Positions 1-6,802 of a stretch of 8,630 nucleotides of DNA are shown piece by piece; position 1 is the first letter of the stretch; each line of letters opens with the position of its first letter. The stretch spans positions 1 to 8,630 of the forward strand of contig CANCLV010000041.1 of NCBI GenBank assembly GCA_947378905.1. Reading direction: 5' to 3'. The DNA comes from Opitutia bacterium (GTDB taxonomy: Bacteria; Verrucomicrobiota; Verrucomicrobiia; Opitutales; UBA953). Both the position numbers and the translations under genes were made by a program. The notes under the pieces were generated by a model. The model saw only the letters and a list, made by a program, of their open reading frames with translations. It was not told the origin of the DNA and searched no databases.

Positions 1-2145
1 ACTACCGCTCGGAGCTGGGGCTGGCGCGGTATACGGATGTGTACCCAAGACCACGCTGGTAACCGTGAATGTTTCCGTGCCAGTTGATGTGGATGGTATG
101 ATCGCGGACTTGATGGTCACAACACCCTGCGCATTGGTCGTAGCAGTCGCTGTACCTGAAGACAGGCCGGAGCTAGTTACACCGACAACGGCATTAGCGA
201 GTGGCTTCTCGTTTTGATCGCCGATTTTAATCGTCGCTACAAAATATCCATTAGTGAAACCACTTTTAACCCACGCTACAGAAACAGAGAGAACATTCGC
301 AGCCTTGATATCGGAGTAAGCCTTAACGGTAATGGGCGCGGTGGTTGCTGAACCAGTCGAGTTGGAATTATCCGTAACGAGAAGGGTTGCGGTGTAAGTT
401 CCAGCAGTGCTGTAAACGTGTGTTGGGTTTGCTAAGGTAGAGTTCGTACCATCACCAAAGTCCCAAAGGTAATTGGTAATTACTCCATCAGTGTCGTAAG
501 AGTTAGAGCCCACAAATTTAACCGTGGAAGGTGCCATACCACCCTGCTGCGTTGTTCCAGTTGTACTTGCAACAGGTGGAAGATTATTAGGCGTACCCCA
601 ACTGGTGGTTTTCACTGTGTAGCGACCAATCGAGGCATAATCGGTGAAGGCCTGGTATTGATCGTTGGTAATGGTGTCCGTGGTGTAATCGTAAGATGAG
701 TCGGCAGGAATGCTTGCTGTTTCATTATAGAAAGCTCCGTCGACTTCGTCCCAATATGCACCCACGCCATCGATTTCGATGTAATAGGTTCCAGCTGCTA
801 AATCGTAGTGGTGGAAAGCATCGCTCATGCCATTTTCCTCTTCGTAAGGAACGCCGTATGGGTCTGAGTTAACAACCTCTACACCGTCTTTGTCGTATAG
901 CTTAATTTGAATATTCAAATTGGGCTGTGGATCTGCGGCGGTTGCCTCAACGTAAAATTCGCCTGCACCAACCTCGATTTTGAAAATATCTTTGTCATCA
1001 CGATTATTAATTAAACCAGCCTTGCTCGAAGTATAAAGGTAAACAGGCAGAGCAGTTCTTTCTGTAGATTTAACCTTGGTCGTGGTTAAGGTCGTGGCTG
1101 TATTGATCGTGTCACCGTGGTCATCTGAGACATACGGAATGTAAGTAGAGATAATATCTAATTCATCTTCAGAGTTGGTAGCATTTGCATCGTAATCACC
1201 GCTGGTCCACTGCCCCACACTCTTACCCATGGTATCACCCATGTAAGGAGCCCAGTCGTTGTGACCTGAGTAATATTCGGTACCGTCCGAGAGCGTGGAG
1301 TGACTTAAACCGAAAGCGTGACCCAATTCGTGCACGGCAGTATCGGCAATATCTTTAGCACTACCTCTCTGATAAAGCATATCAGAGAAAACAAGCACAG
1401 GGGCATCGTTCGCATAGGCGACCTGAGTTACTTGTTTATTAAAACATCCGATTTCTGGGGTAATACCAAAGAGATCATCGGCATTACTTACAATCTCCTG
1501 CCAATTGGGGAGATAGGAAACCTTACCACCAAAACATACGCGAACACCGTAAATATTATCACCGACTGATGTTTTACGGATAGCTTCAACACCGGGGTCT
1601 TGCGTAGTCACATCAACATCAAACACAGCATAAGCGTCAGAAACCTCTTTCCAAATCTTTTGGATGATAGCGTGTTCAGCATAATTATAGGTGCCTGGCT
1701 TACCATCGATATCAAAGGGAGGAGTGAGAATCGTTATACCTCTACGGTCGGTATTCCAATAAGAACCCTTCGTGGTATGTGCTTTGAAATCTAAATAAAT
1801 TACCTTGGTTGAACCAGGGCGCGAATGGAGTAAGAAGGTCTTAGTGTAAGGAAACAGCGTCGCTAAAGTAAAAGATTCTGGATCAGTTGGATCAGCAAGT
1901 TTCGCGGTATTGCGACGACAAGCGTAAAAGGCCGCACCGGTGCCACTGCTGATGCGCATATCCTTGTCGCGCTTGGCAACGACTTTTAATTTGGCAGCAT
2001 CAATGCCAGACGACTTTGCCGCCTTCGTAATTTCTGCATCAGACGCGGTAGACGCTTGCTTGCTCGTGGCGGTGTCAGCTGCGTTTGCGGACAAAACAGA
2101 CGCTAAAGCAAATAGGGTTAATAACAGAGACTTAAGGGGCTTCAT
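1..2145 (-). CDS. Secreted metzincin-type zinc metalloprotease with PPC-like, PKD and Ig-like domains (C-terminus beyond window)
   Basis: The frame is open from an ATG at 2145 to the left edge: 715 codons, no stop, so the C-terminus is missing. Residues 1-22 form a Sec signal peptide (basic start MKPLK, Leu/Ala core, cleavage likely after SANA). A propeptide runs to about residue 109. The catalytic domain (about 110-345) begins near STKVIYLDF and carries HELGHAFGLSH at 272-282, the HExxHxxGxxH zinc site with H272, H276, H282 and catalytic E273. A probable Met-turn is M302 in APYMG. A PPC-like beta domain (about 386-515), a PKD domain with WDFGDG at 561-566 (about 522-607) and an Ig-like/Big domain (about 610-705) follow, then a Pro/Ala linker. 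It probably degrades extracellular protein; the substrate is unknown. Only three Cys are present (76, 204, 234). The ATG has no good Shine-Dalgarno. The family call is firm; the exact peptidase family number is not. Confidence 0.93.
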   Translation of the reverse strand, partial: MKPLKSLLLTLFALASVLSANAADTATSKQASTASDAEITKAAKSSGIDAAKLKVVAKRDKDMRISSGTGAAFYACRRNTAKLADPTDPESFTLATLFPYTKTFLLHSRPGSTKVIYLDFKAHTTKGSYWNTDRRGITILTPPFDIDGKPGTYNYAEHAIIQKIWKEVSDAYAVFDVDVTTQDPGVEAIRKTSVGDNIYGVRVCFGGKVSYLPNWQEIVSNADDLFGITPEIGCFNKQVTQVAYANDAPVLVFSDMLYQRGSAKDIADTAVHELGHAFGLSHSTLSDGTEYYSGHNDWAPYMGDTMGKSVGQWTSGDYDANATNSEDELDIISTYIPYVSDDHGDTINTATTLTTTKVKSTERTALPVYLYTSSKAGLINNRDDKDIFKIEVGAGEFYVEATAADPQPNLNIQIKLYDKDGVEVVNSDPYGVPYEEENGMSDAFHHYDLAAGTYYIEIDGVGAYWDEVDGAFYNETASIPADSSYDYTTDTITNDQYQAFTDYASIGRYTVKTTSWGTPNNLPPVASTTGTTQQGGMAPSTVKFVGSNSYDTDGVITNYLWDFGDGTNSTLANPTHVYSTAGTYTATLLVTDNSNSTGSATTAPITVKAYSDIKAANVLSVSVAWVKSGFTNGYFVATIKIGDQNEKPLANAVVGVTSSGLSSGTATATTNAQGVVTIKSAIIPSTSTGTETFTVTSVVLGTHPYTAPAPAPSGS

Positions 2146-2169
2146 TACTCAGGTACAAAACCCTAGTTT

Positions 2170-2197
2170 ATTTAAAGTTTCAACCCTACATATGTAA
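2170..2197 (-). promoter_or_regulatory. Weak candidate promoter for the metalloprotease gene
   Basis: On the minus strand TTACAT (2197-2192) lies 16 bases before TTAAAT (2175-2170), which would start transcription near 2163 and give a leader of about 17 bases. A perfect 10-bp palindrome, TACATATGTA (2187-2196), overlaps the -35 side and could be an operator. Both boxes are only moderate matches to the sigma-70 consensus in an AT-rich gap, so this is tentative. Confidence 0.25.
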
Positions 2198-2252
2198 TTT
2201 TTGTGACAATGCCGTCACCAAAATCTTCGAGAAATCGAGGAAACTTGAAAAA

Positions 2253-3116
2253 CTAGCCTCGAGTATCTAATTGCGGTGCAATCGGACGACCCTGGGACTT
2301 GCCATGAATGCAGTAAGGGCATGACTTTTCCACAACATAGGCCGGGTGCTGCTGATCGGCTAAAGACAGAGGCATCTGACAGTTAAAACAGAGGATGGAG
2401 GGCGTTTCTTGAAGATCTGGTCCCACTCCCACTCTCTCATCAAAGACAAAACACTCACCATGATAATGCTCACCCCCGACTTCTTCAAAATATTTTAAAA
2501 TACCGCCATCGAGCTGCATGATATGAGTGTACCCTTCCATCTCCATAAAGGGTCCAGCTTTTTCACAGCGAATTCCTCCCGTGCAAAACATGACGACTGG
2601 CTGGTTTTTTAATTCCTCAGGAAGTTTTCGTACGGCATTGGGAAATTCTCGGAAAGTCATCACACCCGCAGGCACTGCACCTTTAAATGTACCCATCCGC
2701 ACTTCATAATCATTACGTGTATCCAATAAAGTAATCGGACGTCCTTCATCTAACATTTTTTTCAACTCTTTGGCAGAAATCTTAGGCGCAGGCTTTCTCG
2801 CAGGATCGACTCCCTCAATTCCAAAGGCGATTATTTCTTTTTTAATCTTCACCAACATGCGCTTAAACGGCTGTTCCCCACTGGGACTTTCCTTGGGCTG
2901 AATATCAGCCAAACCAGGAATCTCACGGATTACCTTTAAAACGTTGTCCAATTGTGCCATCGTTCCTGCTATAAAAAAATTAATTCCTTCCGGAGCTAAC
3001 AGGATAGTTCCCCTAACTTTTTGCTCCAAACAAATCCCAAGCAATTCCGCCTTGCGACCCTCAAGATTGTGGAGTGGTGCAAATTTATAACAGGAAAGAT
3101 TGATGATTTTACTCAA
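2253..3116 (-). CDS. trhO: tRNA uridine-34 hydroxylase TrhO (rhodanese-domain, YceA/UPF0176 family)
   Basis: TrhO hydroxylates U34 in the wobble position of certain tRNAs to 5-hydroxyuridine, the precursor of cmo5U/mcmo5U, in a prephenate-independent, oxygen-dependent route. The 287-residue protein has the N-terminal UPF0176 alpha/beta domain (about 1-95, with APEGIN at 41-46) and a rhodanese domain (about 112-215). The rhodanese loop CTGGIRC is at 178-184, with C178 in the catalytic position. FVFDER at 223-228 is a family signature. A C-terminal cysteine cluster (C243, C246, C266, C269) looks metal-binding. It is shorter than the roughly 350-residue E. coli protein. The start is TTG: the next in-frame stop upstream is at 3131-3129, no ATG lies between, and the first internal Met is residue 53, past conserved sequence. 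It is divergent from trmO, another anticodon-loop modifier. No terminator hairpin with a T-tract is visible downstream. Confidence 0.93.
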   Translation of the reverse strand: MSKIINLSCYKFAPLHNLEGRKAELLGICLEQKVRGTILLAPEGINFFIAGTMAQLDNVLKVIREIPGLADIQPKESPSGEQPFKRMLVKIKKEIIAFGIEGVDPARKPAPKISAKELKKMLDEGRPITLLDTRNDYEVRMGTFKGAVPAGVMTFREFPNAVRKLPEELKNQPVVMFCTGGIRCEKAGPFMEMEGYTHIMQLDGGILKYFEEVGGEHYHGECFVFDERVGVGPDLQETPSILCFNCQMPLSLADQQHPAYVVEKSCPYCIHGKSQGRPIAPQLDTRG

Positions 3117-3127
3117 TGTGTAATGAC

Positions 3128-3154
3128 TCTATAGATAAATTGAATTTTAGGCAA
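3128..3154 (-). promoter_or_regulatory. Candidate promoter for trhO, near-leaderless
   Basis: On the minus strand TTGCCT (3154-3149) is followed after 15 bases by TATAGA (3133-3128). The -10-like box ends 11 bases before the TTG start at 3116, so the transcript would begin within about 4-5 bases of the start codon. The spacer is short for sigma-70. Placement and the good -10 match support it; the -35 is weak. Confidence 0.4.
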
Positions 3155-3179
3155 GCCGATGAAAATAACTAAACGCCTC

Positions 3180-3206
3180 TTGTCAGTTAACCTTTGCTAG
3201 TATTAT
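3180..3206 (+). promoter_or_regulatory. Candidate promoter for trmO, near-leaderless
   Basis: TTGTCA (3180-3185) is followed after 15 bases by TATTAT (3201-3206); an alternative TTATTA (3203-3208) gives 17-base spacing. The -10 lies 9 bases before the GTG start, so transcription should begin at or within a few bases of that codon. It mirrors the trhO promoter candidate in spacing and position. Confidence 0.42.
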
Positions 3207-3215
3207 TAAAACTAC

Positions 3216-4025
3216 GTGAGCGACGATCTGATCATCAAACCCATCGGCTTTATCCGCAACGGTAAATCGCTCAAATTTAATGCCCGACATCAACCCGACG
3301 AATCACAGCCAGAGACTAATGTTCTGGAACTCATCAAAGGAGATAAATATCAGAAGGCATTGCTAGACCTCGAAGGCTTCGACCGGGTTTGGCTGATTTG
3401 GTGGTTTCACCGTAATAAAGATTGGCGCCCTCAAGTACTCCCACCACGCGGACCCGCCAAACGTCGCGGCGTATTCTCAACCCGCTCCCCCCACCGCCCC
3501 AACCCCCTCGGTATCACTCCCGTCCAACTTCTCGGTATCAAAAAAAATCAACTGATTCTCGGCCCGTGCGACTTAGTCGAAGGCACTCCGATTTTTGATA
3601 TTAAACCTTACATCCCAGCTTACGATTCATTTCCTGATTCCAAAGCGGGCTGGTTGCAGGAAATTGAAACCAACCAAAATGCTCAGCCCGAATATCAAAT
3701 CATTTATAGCGCTCTCGCCAATGAACATATTGCTTGGTTAAGAAAAAACTGGAGCATCGATTTCACTGAACGACTCCAAGAAATTCTCTCGCGCGATCCA
3801 TCTCCACACCGCACACGTCGCATCCGTAGCCGCCACGGAAATCTCTTCGATATCGGTTGCGGCGCTTGGTACGCCGTGTTTGAAATTAAAGATAAAGTCA
3901 TCACCATTTTATCCATCAAACCCGCATTTCCATTAAAGTTTTTGACCGACCCCGAGCGCCCAGAAATACCTGATAAAGAGGCGCAAATTACATTTCGGAA
4001 CCTCTGGCCTCAGTGCGTCGACTAG
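3216..4025 (+). CDS. trmO: tRNA (adenine37-N6)-methyltransferase TrmO (YaeB/UPF0066 family)
   Basis: TrmO uses S-adenosylmethionine to methylate the N6 of t6A37 in threonine tRNA reading ACY codons, giving m6t6A37 and tighter decoding. The 269-residue protein has the single-sheet beta-barrel SAM-binding domain (about 5-150). The family signature GVFSTRSPHRPNPLG is at 85-99, and the second signature EGTPIFDIKPY, followed by PAYD, is at 122-137. A C-terminal domain (about 155-265) has DPSPHR at 194-199, corresponding to the DPRP-type substrate loop. E. coli TrmO is 235 residues, so this form is slightly longer. The start is GTG: an in-frame TAA at 3207-3209 excludes anything upstream, and the N-terminal IGFIRN matches where homologues begin. 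It lies divergent to trhO, and its stop is only 4 bases from that of the convergent permease gene. No Shine-Dalgarno is present. Confidence 0.94.
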   Translation: MSDDLIIKPIGFIRNGKSLKFNARHQPDESQPETNVLELIKGDKYQKALLDLEGFDRVWLIWWFHRNKDWRPQVLPPRGPAKRRGVFSTRSPHRPNPLGITPVQLLGIKKNQLILGPCDLVEGTPIFDIKPYIPAYDSFPDSKAGWLQEIETNQNAQPEYQIIYSALANEHIAWLRKNWSIDFTERLQEILSRDPSPHRTRRIRSRHGNLFDIGCGAWYAVFEIKDKVITILSIKPAFPLKFLTDPERPEIPDKEAQITFRNLWPQCVD

Positions 4026-4029
4026 TGAA

Positions 4030-4782
4030 TTAAGCGCGTCTTAATAATTGCAGACCAGTCCAATTCACGAGCGCGACGAAACAATAGCCGACCACACAAG
4101 CGACCACAGCCACCGCGAAAACGGCTGCGGTGTCCGTGCGACTCCAATAAATTTGTAAAAGATAACCCAATCCACTTTCACCTGGATTAGTTCCCACCAT
4201 GTACTCGCCACTCACCGCGCCTACGGTTGCTAAGGTCGCGGCAATCTTGACGCCAGTAATGACACTGGGAAGCGCACCTGGCACCCAAAGTTTCCAAAAA
4301 GTCTGTGACCGACTGGCTTTCATCACTTTAAATAAATCAGCATAGTTCGGATCTACTTGCGACATTCCAGCCGATGCCGATGCAGCAATCGGAAAAAATG
4401 AAATGAGAAATGTAATGGCAACAATACTCGCCAAACCTGAACCCAGCCAAATGGCAATGAGCGGCACTAAGACAATTACCGGAGTCATTTGTAAAATTAA
4501 AACCCAAGGGAGAAAACTTCGGCGAACAGATACAAATAAGGTAAATAAACTCGCCACGATTAACCCACCCGCAATCGCGCTCAAAAGTCCTAGCAATGCA
4601 GCAACTGCCGTTCGACTGGCAGCTGGAACCAGAAACTGAGACTCCTTGACGATGGTGTGGTAAACCAAACTGGGCCGCGGCAATAGATAATCCTTAAGCC
4701 CAAGCATAGGCGGTAAAAACTGCCAGACTATGAGTATGGCTAAGGCCGTTAAAACGGGGGGTAGGATTCTTGATGGCCGCAC
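4030..4782 (-). CDS. ABC transporter permease, NitT/TauT class (SsuC/ThiX-like)
   Basis: This is an inner-membrane permease subunit of an ABC importer. The 250-residue chain has about six hydrophobic segments (roughly 8-28, 57-84, 91-113, 116-140, 173-195, 220-240). Between segments 4 and 5 lies the cytoplasmic coupling loop (about 149-177), where KASRSQTFWKLWVPGALPS matches the GAS..Q.F.K...P.ALP pattern that docks the ATPase. The canonical EAA is replaced by DLF, and the conserved Gly by Ala (MKAS). The stretch KIAATLATVGAVSGE resembles ThiX/RibX-type permeases for vitamin precursors, but the substrate cannot be assigned. The start is GTG at 4782; the upstream frame is open to 4833 but offers no better codon. 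No ATPase or binding-protein gene adjoins it, so it is a lone permease here, divergent from dnaG and convergent with trmO. No clear promoter or Shine-Dalgarno was seen. Confidence 0.88.
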   Translation of the reverse strand: MRPSRILPPVLTALAILIVWQFLPPMLGLKDYLLPRPSLVYHTIVKESQFLVPAASRTAVAALLGLLSAIAGGLIVASLFTLFVSVRRSFLPWVLILQMTPVIVLVPLIAIWLGSGLASIVAITFLISFFPIAASASAGMSQVDPNYADLFKVMKASRSQTFWKLWVPGALPSVITGVKIAATLATVGAVSGEYMVGTNPGESGLGYLLQIYWSRTDTAAVFAVAVVACVVGYCFVALVNWTGLQLLRRA

Positions 4783-4825
4783 AAAAGGTGTGATGCTTAT
4801 TTTTACCCCTAAGGCAAACCCCTGC

Positions 4826-4855
4826 TTGTATTAAGAGTTAAATTATTAATATTTT
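4826..4855 (+). promoter_or_regulatory. Weak candidate promoter for dnaG
   Basis: TTGTAT (4826-4831) is followed after 18 bases by TATTTT (4850-4855) in an AT-rich stretch, which would start transcription near 4862, about 25 bases before the TTG start. The two TTGACA hexamers nearer the gene (4873, 4887) look like perfect -35 boxes but have no -10 at 16-18 bases, so they were not used. Confidence 0.3.
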
Positions 4856-4868
4856 CAGTTGCACCGCC

Positions 4869-4892
4869 CCCCTTGACACACACCCCTTGACA
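4869..4892 (+). repeat. Direct repeat CCCCTTGACA x2 spanning the dnaG start codon
   Basis: CCCCTTGACA occurs at 4869-4878 and again at 4883-4892, a 14-base period. The first copy is preceded by two more Cs (six in a row). The TTG in the second copy is the likely dnaG start codon. The same ten bases occur once more on the minus strand inside dnaG (within 6291-6316). Confidence 0.85.
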
Positions 4893-6764
4893 GCAGTGGC
4901 ACTCATCTCACGCAGATCTATAGACGACTTAAGACAGCGAGCTGATATTGTAGCTCTCGCAGGCGACTACACCCAAATGAAACAACGCGGACGCGATTGG
5001 TGGGGATTGAGTCCTTTTAAATCAGAAAAAAGTCCTTCCTTTAAAGTAAATCCTGAGACCGGCTTGTGGTATTGCTTTAGCACCCAACAAGGCGGCGATG
5101 TTTTTAAATTAGTCATCGCACGCGAAGGTCTAGATTTCCCCGAAGCCGTCGAACGCGTCGCCATGCGCTTCGGCGTCGAACTTGAATACGAACAATCTTC
5201 TCAGACCACTGAAGGTCGTTCACTCCGCAGCCAACTTCTAGAAATTCATCAACTGATAGCCGATTACTGGCATCGTTGTTTTCTTGAAGACGCACAACAC
5301 AGCGAATGGATTAAAAAATATTGGACGGAGAATCGCAAGTTTGACCTCGCAGTTGCCGAAGACTTTGGAATCGGCTTTGCACCGATTGATGACTCCAAAT
5401 TAATCCCAGGATTATTAAAAAAGAATTTCACCAAAGAAGCGATTGCCGGAACGGGGCTATTTTTCGGAGTAGATAAACAGCCCGACCCCATTCGCTGGCG
5501 TTGTCGTTTTCGCGGACGCTTAGTTATCCCGATTCGTGATATTCAGGGCCGAGTCATCGCTTTCACCGCACGAACACTCGACATTACACCTCAGGACGAC
5601 CCCTCGCGCGAAGCGAAATATGTTAATTCACCGGAGACAGATTTATTCAAAAAATCACGTACAGTATTTAATTTGGATCGTGCTCGTGCAAATCGCAAAG
5701 ACGAAGAGCCTTTCGTTTTAGTTGAAGGTCAGCTCGACGCTATCCGCTGTCACTCCGTCGGCATTCATGGAGTCATCGCCGCACAAGGCACCGCCGTCAC
5801 CGAAGAGCACCTCGCCCAGTTACGTCGCTTCACCAAACAACTTGTCGTATTCCTGGATTCCGATGCAGCCGGACAAAAAGCCGCCCTCCGACTCCTACCC
5901 ATCGGCCTGCGCGAAGGTCTCGATATCCGTTTCCTCTCACTCCCGGGCGGTAAAGATCCGGATGAATATTTTTCGACACATAGCATTGAGTCTTGGCCCG
6001 AACTTTTAAAAACCGCCCGTACAGCGATGCGTTTCTGCGTTCAGTCGATTATCCCAGAAGGTAGCACGACGAGCCCGCTCGCCCAGAGATTATCTCTCTT
6101 AGAAAGTCTTTTCCCGATTGTTGAACAAGCCGGTGCAGAAGAAATCGTTCGCGAGGCACTCAATGAGGCAGCCCGACACGCTGGCATCGGCATCCGCGAA
6201 ATGCATATGGCCTACGAACGACATTTGGCCAATTCGGCAGCCCGCCGACCCGCCGCCCAGCTGGCCCCTGCCCAACCCGTCGAAGTCCCCGTTGTCAAGG
6301 GGGGGGGCTTGACAACTCCCGAAGAAGACTTAATACATGTATTATTACGGCATGAACAGTACTTTATTCCCGTTTCCGAAGCCCTTCCCCTTGAGTGGAT
6401 TGATGTTAATTATAGAGGAGGCAGTTTATTACTCGCGCTACTCAACGAAGCGGTGAACGGACATTTCAAAGGAATCCGCGAAGCCGTCAACGTACTCGAT
6501 CCAGAACTCCAAACTGAAGCAGCTAAATTAACTTCCCACCTCACCCAAGATCAGGATCAAGAAGGAGAATTAAAAAGTAGAATCAACGGCATCCTTAAAT
6601 CTTTCCATCAGCGACGTATCCAAATTCAGAACCGCCAAATCGACGCCCAAATCGCTTCCACGCCCCCCACCGAAGTCGACAAACTTAATTCCCTCTTAGC
6701 CGAAAAGATTAAACTCCGCAAAGAAAGCCAGACCCCACCTTCCCTAGCAAAGTCAGAAAACTAA
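4887..6764 (+). CDS. dnaG: DNA primase DnaG with degenerate CHC2 zinc-binding domain
   Basis: DnaG makes the RNA primers for Okazaki fragments and works at the replication fork with the DnaB helicase. The 625 residues show the usual order: N-terminal CHC2-type domain (about 12-100), RNA-polymerase/TOPRIM core (about 115-440), a Pro/Ala-rich linker (about 450-478) and a C-terminal helicase-binding domain (about 478-611). The core has RFRGRLVIPIRD (207-218), KYVNSPET (244-251), the TOPRIM acid E280 in VEGQLD, D324 and D326 in FLDSDAAG, and KDPDEY (356-361). Zinc ligands are largely gone: in the CPFH-equivalent SPFK (42-45), Cys and His become S42 and K45; in CFST (63-66) only C63 remains and T66 replaces the last Cys. 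The start is TTG 4887; GTG 4896 is an alternative. A nine-G tract lies in the linker. rpoD follows 105 bases downstream, as in the macromolecular-synthesis operon. Confidence 0.96.
   Translation: MTAVALISRRSIDDLRQRADIVALAGDYTQMKQRGRDWWGLSPFKSEKSPSFKVNPETGLWYCFSTQQGGDVFKLVIAREGLDFPEAVERVAMRFGVELEYEQSSQTTEGRSLRSQLLEIHQLIADYWHRCFLEDAQHSEWIKKYWTENRKFDLAVAEDFGIGFAPIDDSKLIPGLLKKNFTKEAIAGTGLFFGVDKQPDPIRWRCRFRGRLVIPIRDIQGRVIAFTARTLDITPQDDPSREAKYVNSPETDLFKKSRTVFNLDRARANRKDEEPFVLVEGQLDAIRCHSVGIHGVIAAQGTAVTEEHLAQLRRFTKQLVVFLDSDAAGQKAALRLLPIGLREGLDIRFLSLPGGKDPDEYFSTHSIESWPELLKTARTAMRFCVQSIIPEGSTTSPLAQRLSLLESLFPIVEQAGAEEIVREALNEAARHAGIGIREMHMAYERHLANSAARRPAAQLAPAQPVEVPVVKGGGLTTPEEDLIHVLLRHEQYFIPVSEALPLEWIDVNYRGGSLLLALLNEAVNGHFKGIREAVNVLDPELQTEAAKLTSHLTQDQDQEGELKSRINGILKSFHQRRIQIQNRQIDAQIASTPPTEVDKLNSLLAEKIKLRKESQTPPSLAKSEN
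6291..6316 (+). repeat. Perfect 9-bp inverted repeat around a poly-G loop, inside dnaG
   Basis: GTTGTCAAG (6291-6299) and CTTGACAAC (6308-6316) are exact reverse complements, separated by eight Gs, giving a run of nine Gs at 6299-6307. It is translated as VVKGGGLTT, residues 469-477 of the primase, in the variable linker before the helicase-binding domain. No T-tract follows, so it is not an intrinsic terminator. Confidence 0.9.
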
Positions 6765-6802
6765 AATAAACCGAGTTGAGTTCAAAATTCCGCCCTCGCA
6801 GT

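Noticed and set aside
1318..2197. Short plus-strand open frames opposite the metalloprotease
   Set aside because: They are shadows of the continuous minus-strand frame, which carries a signal peptide, zinc site, PKD domain and no stop; their own translations show no recognisable domain.
2203..2218. GTGAC-N6-GTCAC inverted repeat in the protease-trhO gap as a CRP-type operator or terminator
   Set aside because: The CRP half-sites TGTGA and TCAC are spaced by 8, not 6, bases, and the stem is only 5 bp with no T-tract following on the minus strand.
2226..2241. Possible trhO terminator hairpin (TCGA/TCGA around a 4-base loop)
   Set aside because: Only four contiguous pairs, then a mismatch, and no run of T downstream on the minus strand.
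3704..3919. Minus-strand frame opposite trmO, and similar frames opposite dnaG (for example 4967-5491, 5765-5986)
   Set aside because: They overlap strongly conserved genes entirely, lack domains, and have no plausible start context.
4873..4892. Two perfect TTGACA boxes as tandem -35 promoter elements for dnaG
   Set aside because: At 16-18 bases downstream of either hexamer there is no TATAAT-like box (the sequences are GC-rich and within the coding region).
6299..6307. Nine-G tract as a sequencing error or real frameshift in dnaG
   Set aside because: The same frame is open on both sides and encodes the expected helicase-binding domain after it, so the written length is consistent with an intact gene, though a length change by three bases cannot be excluded.
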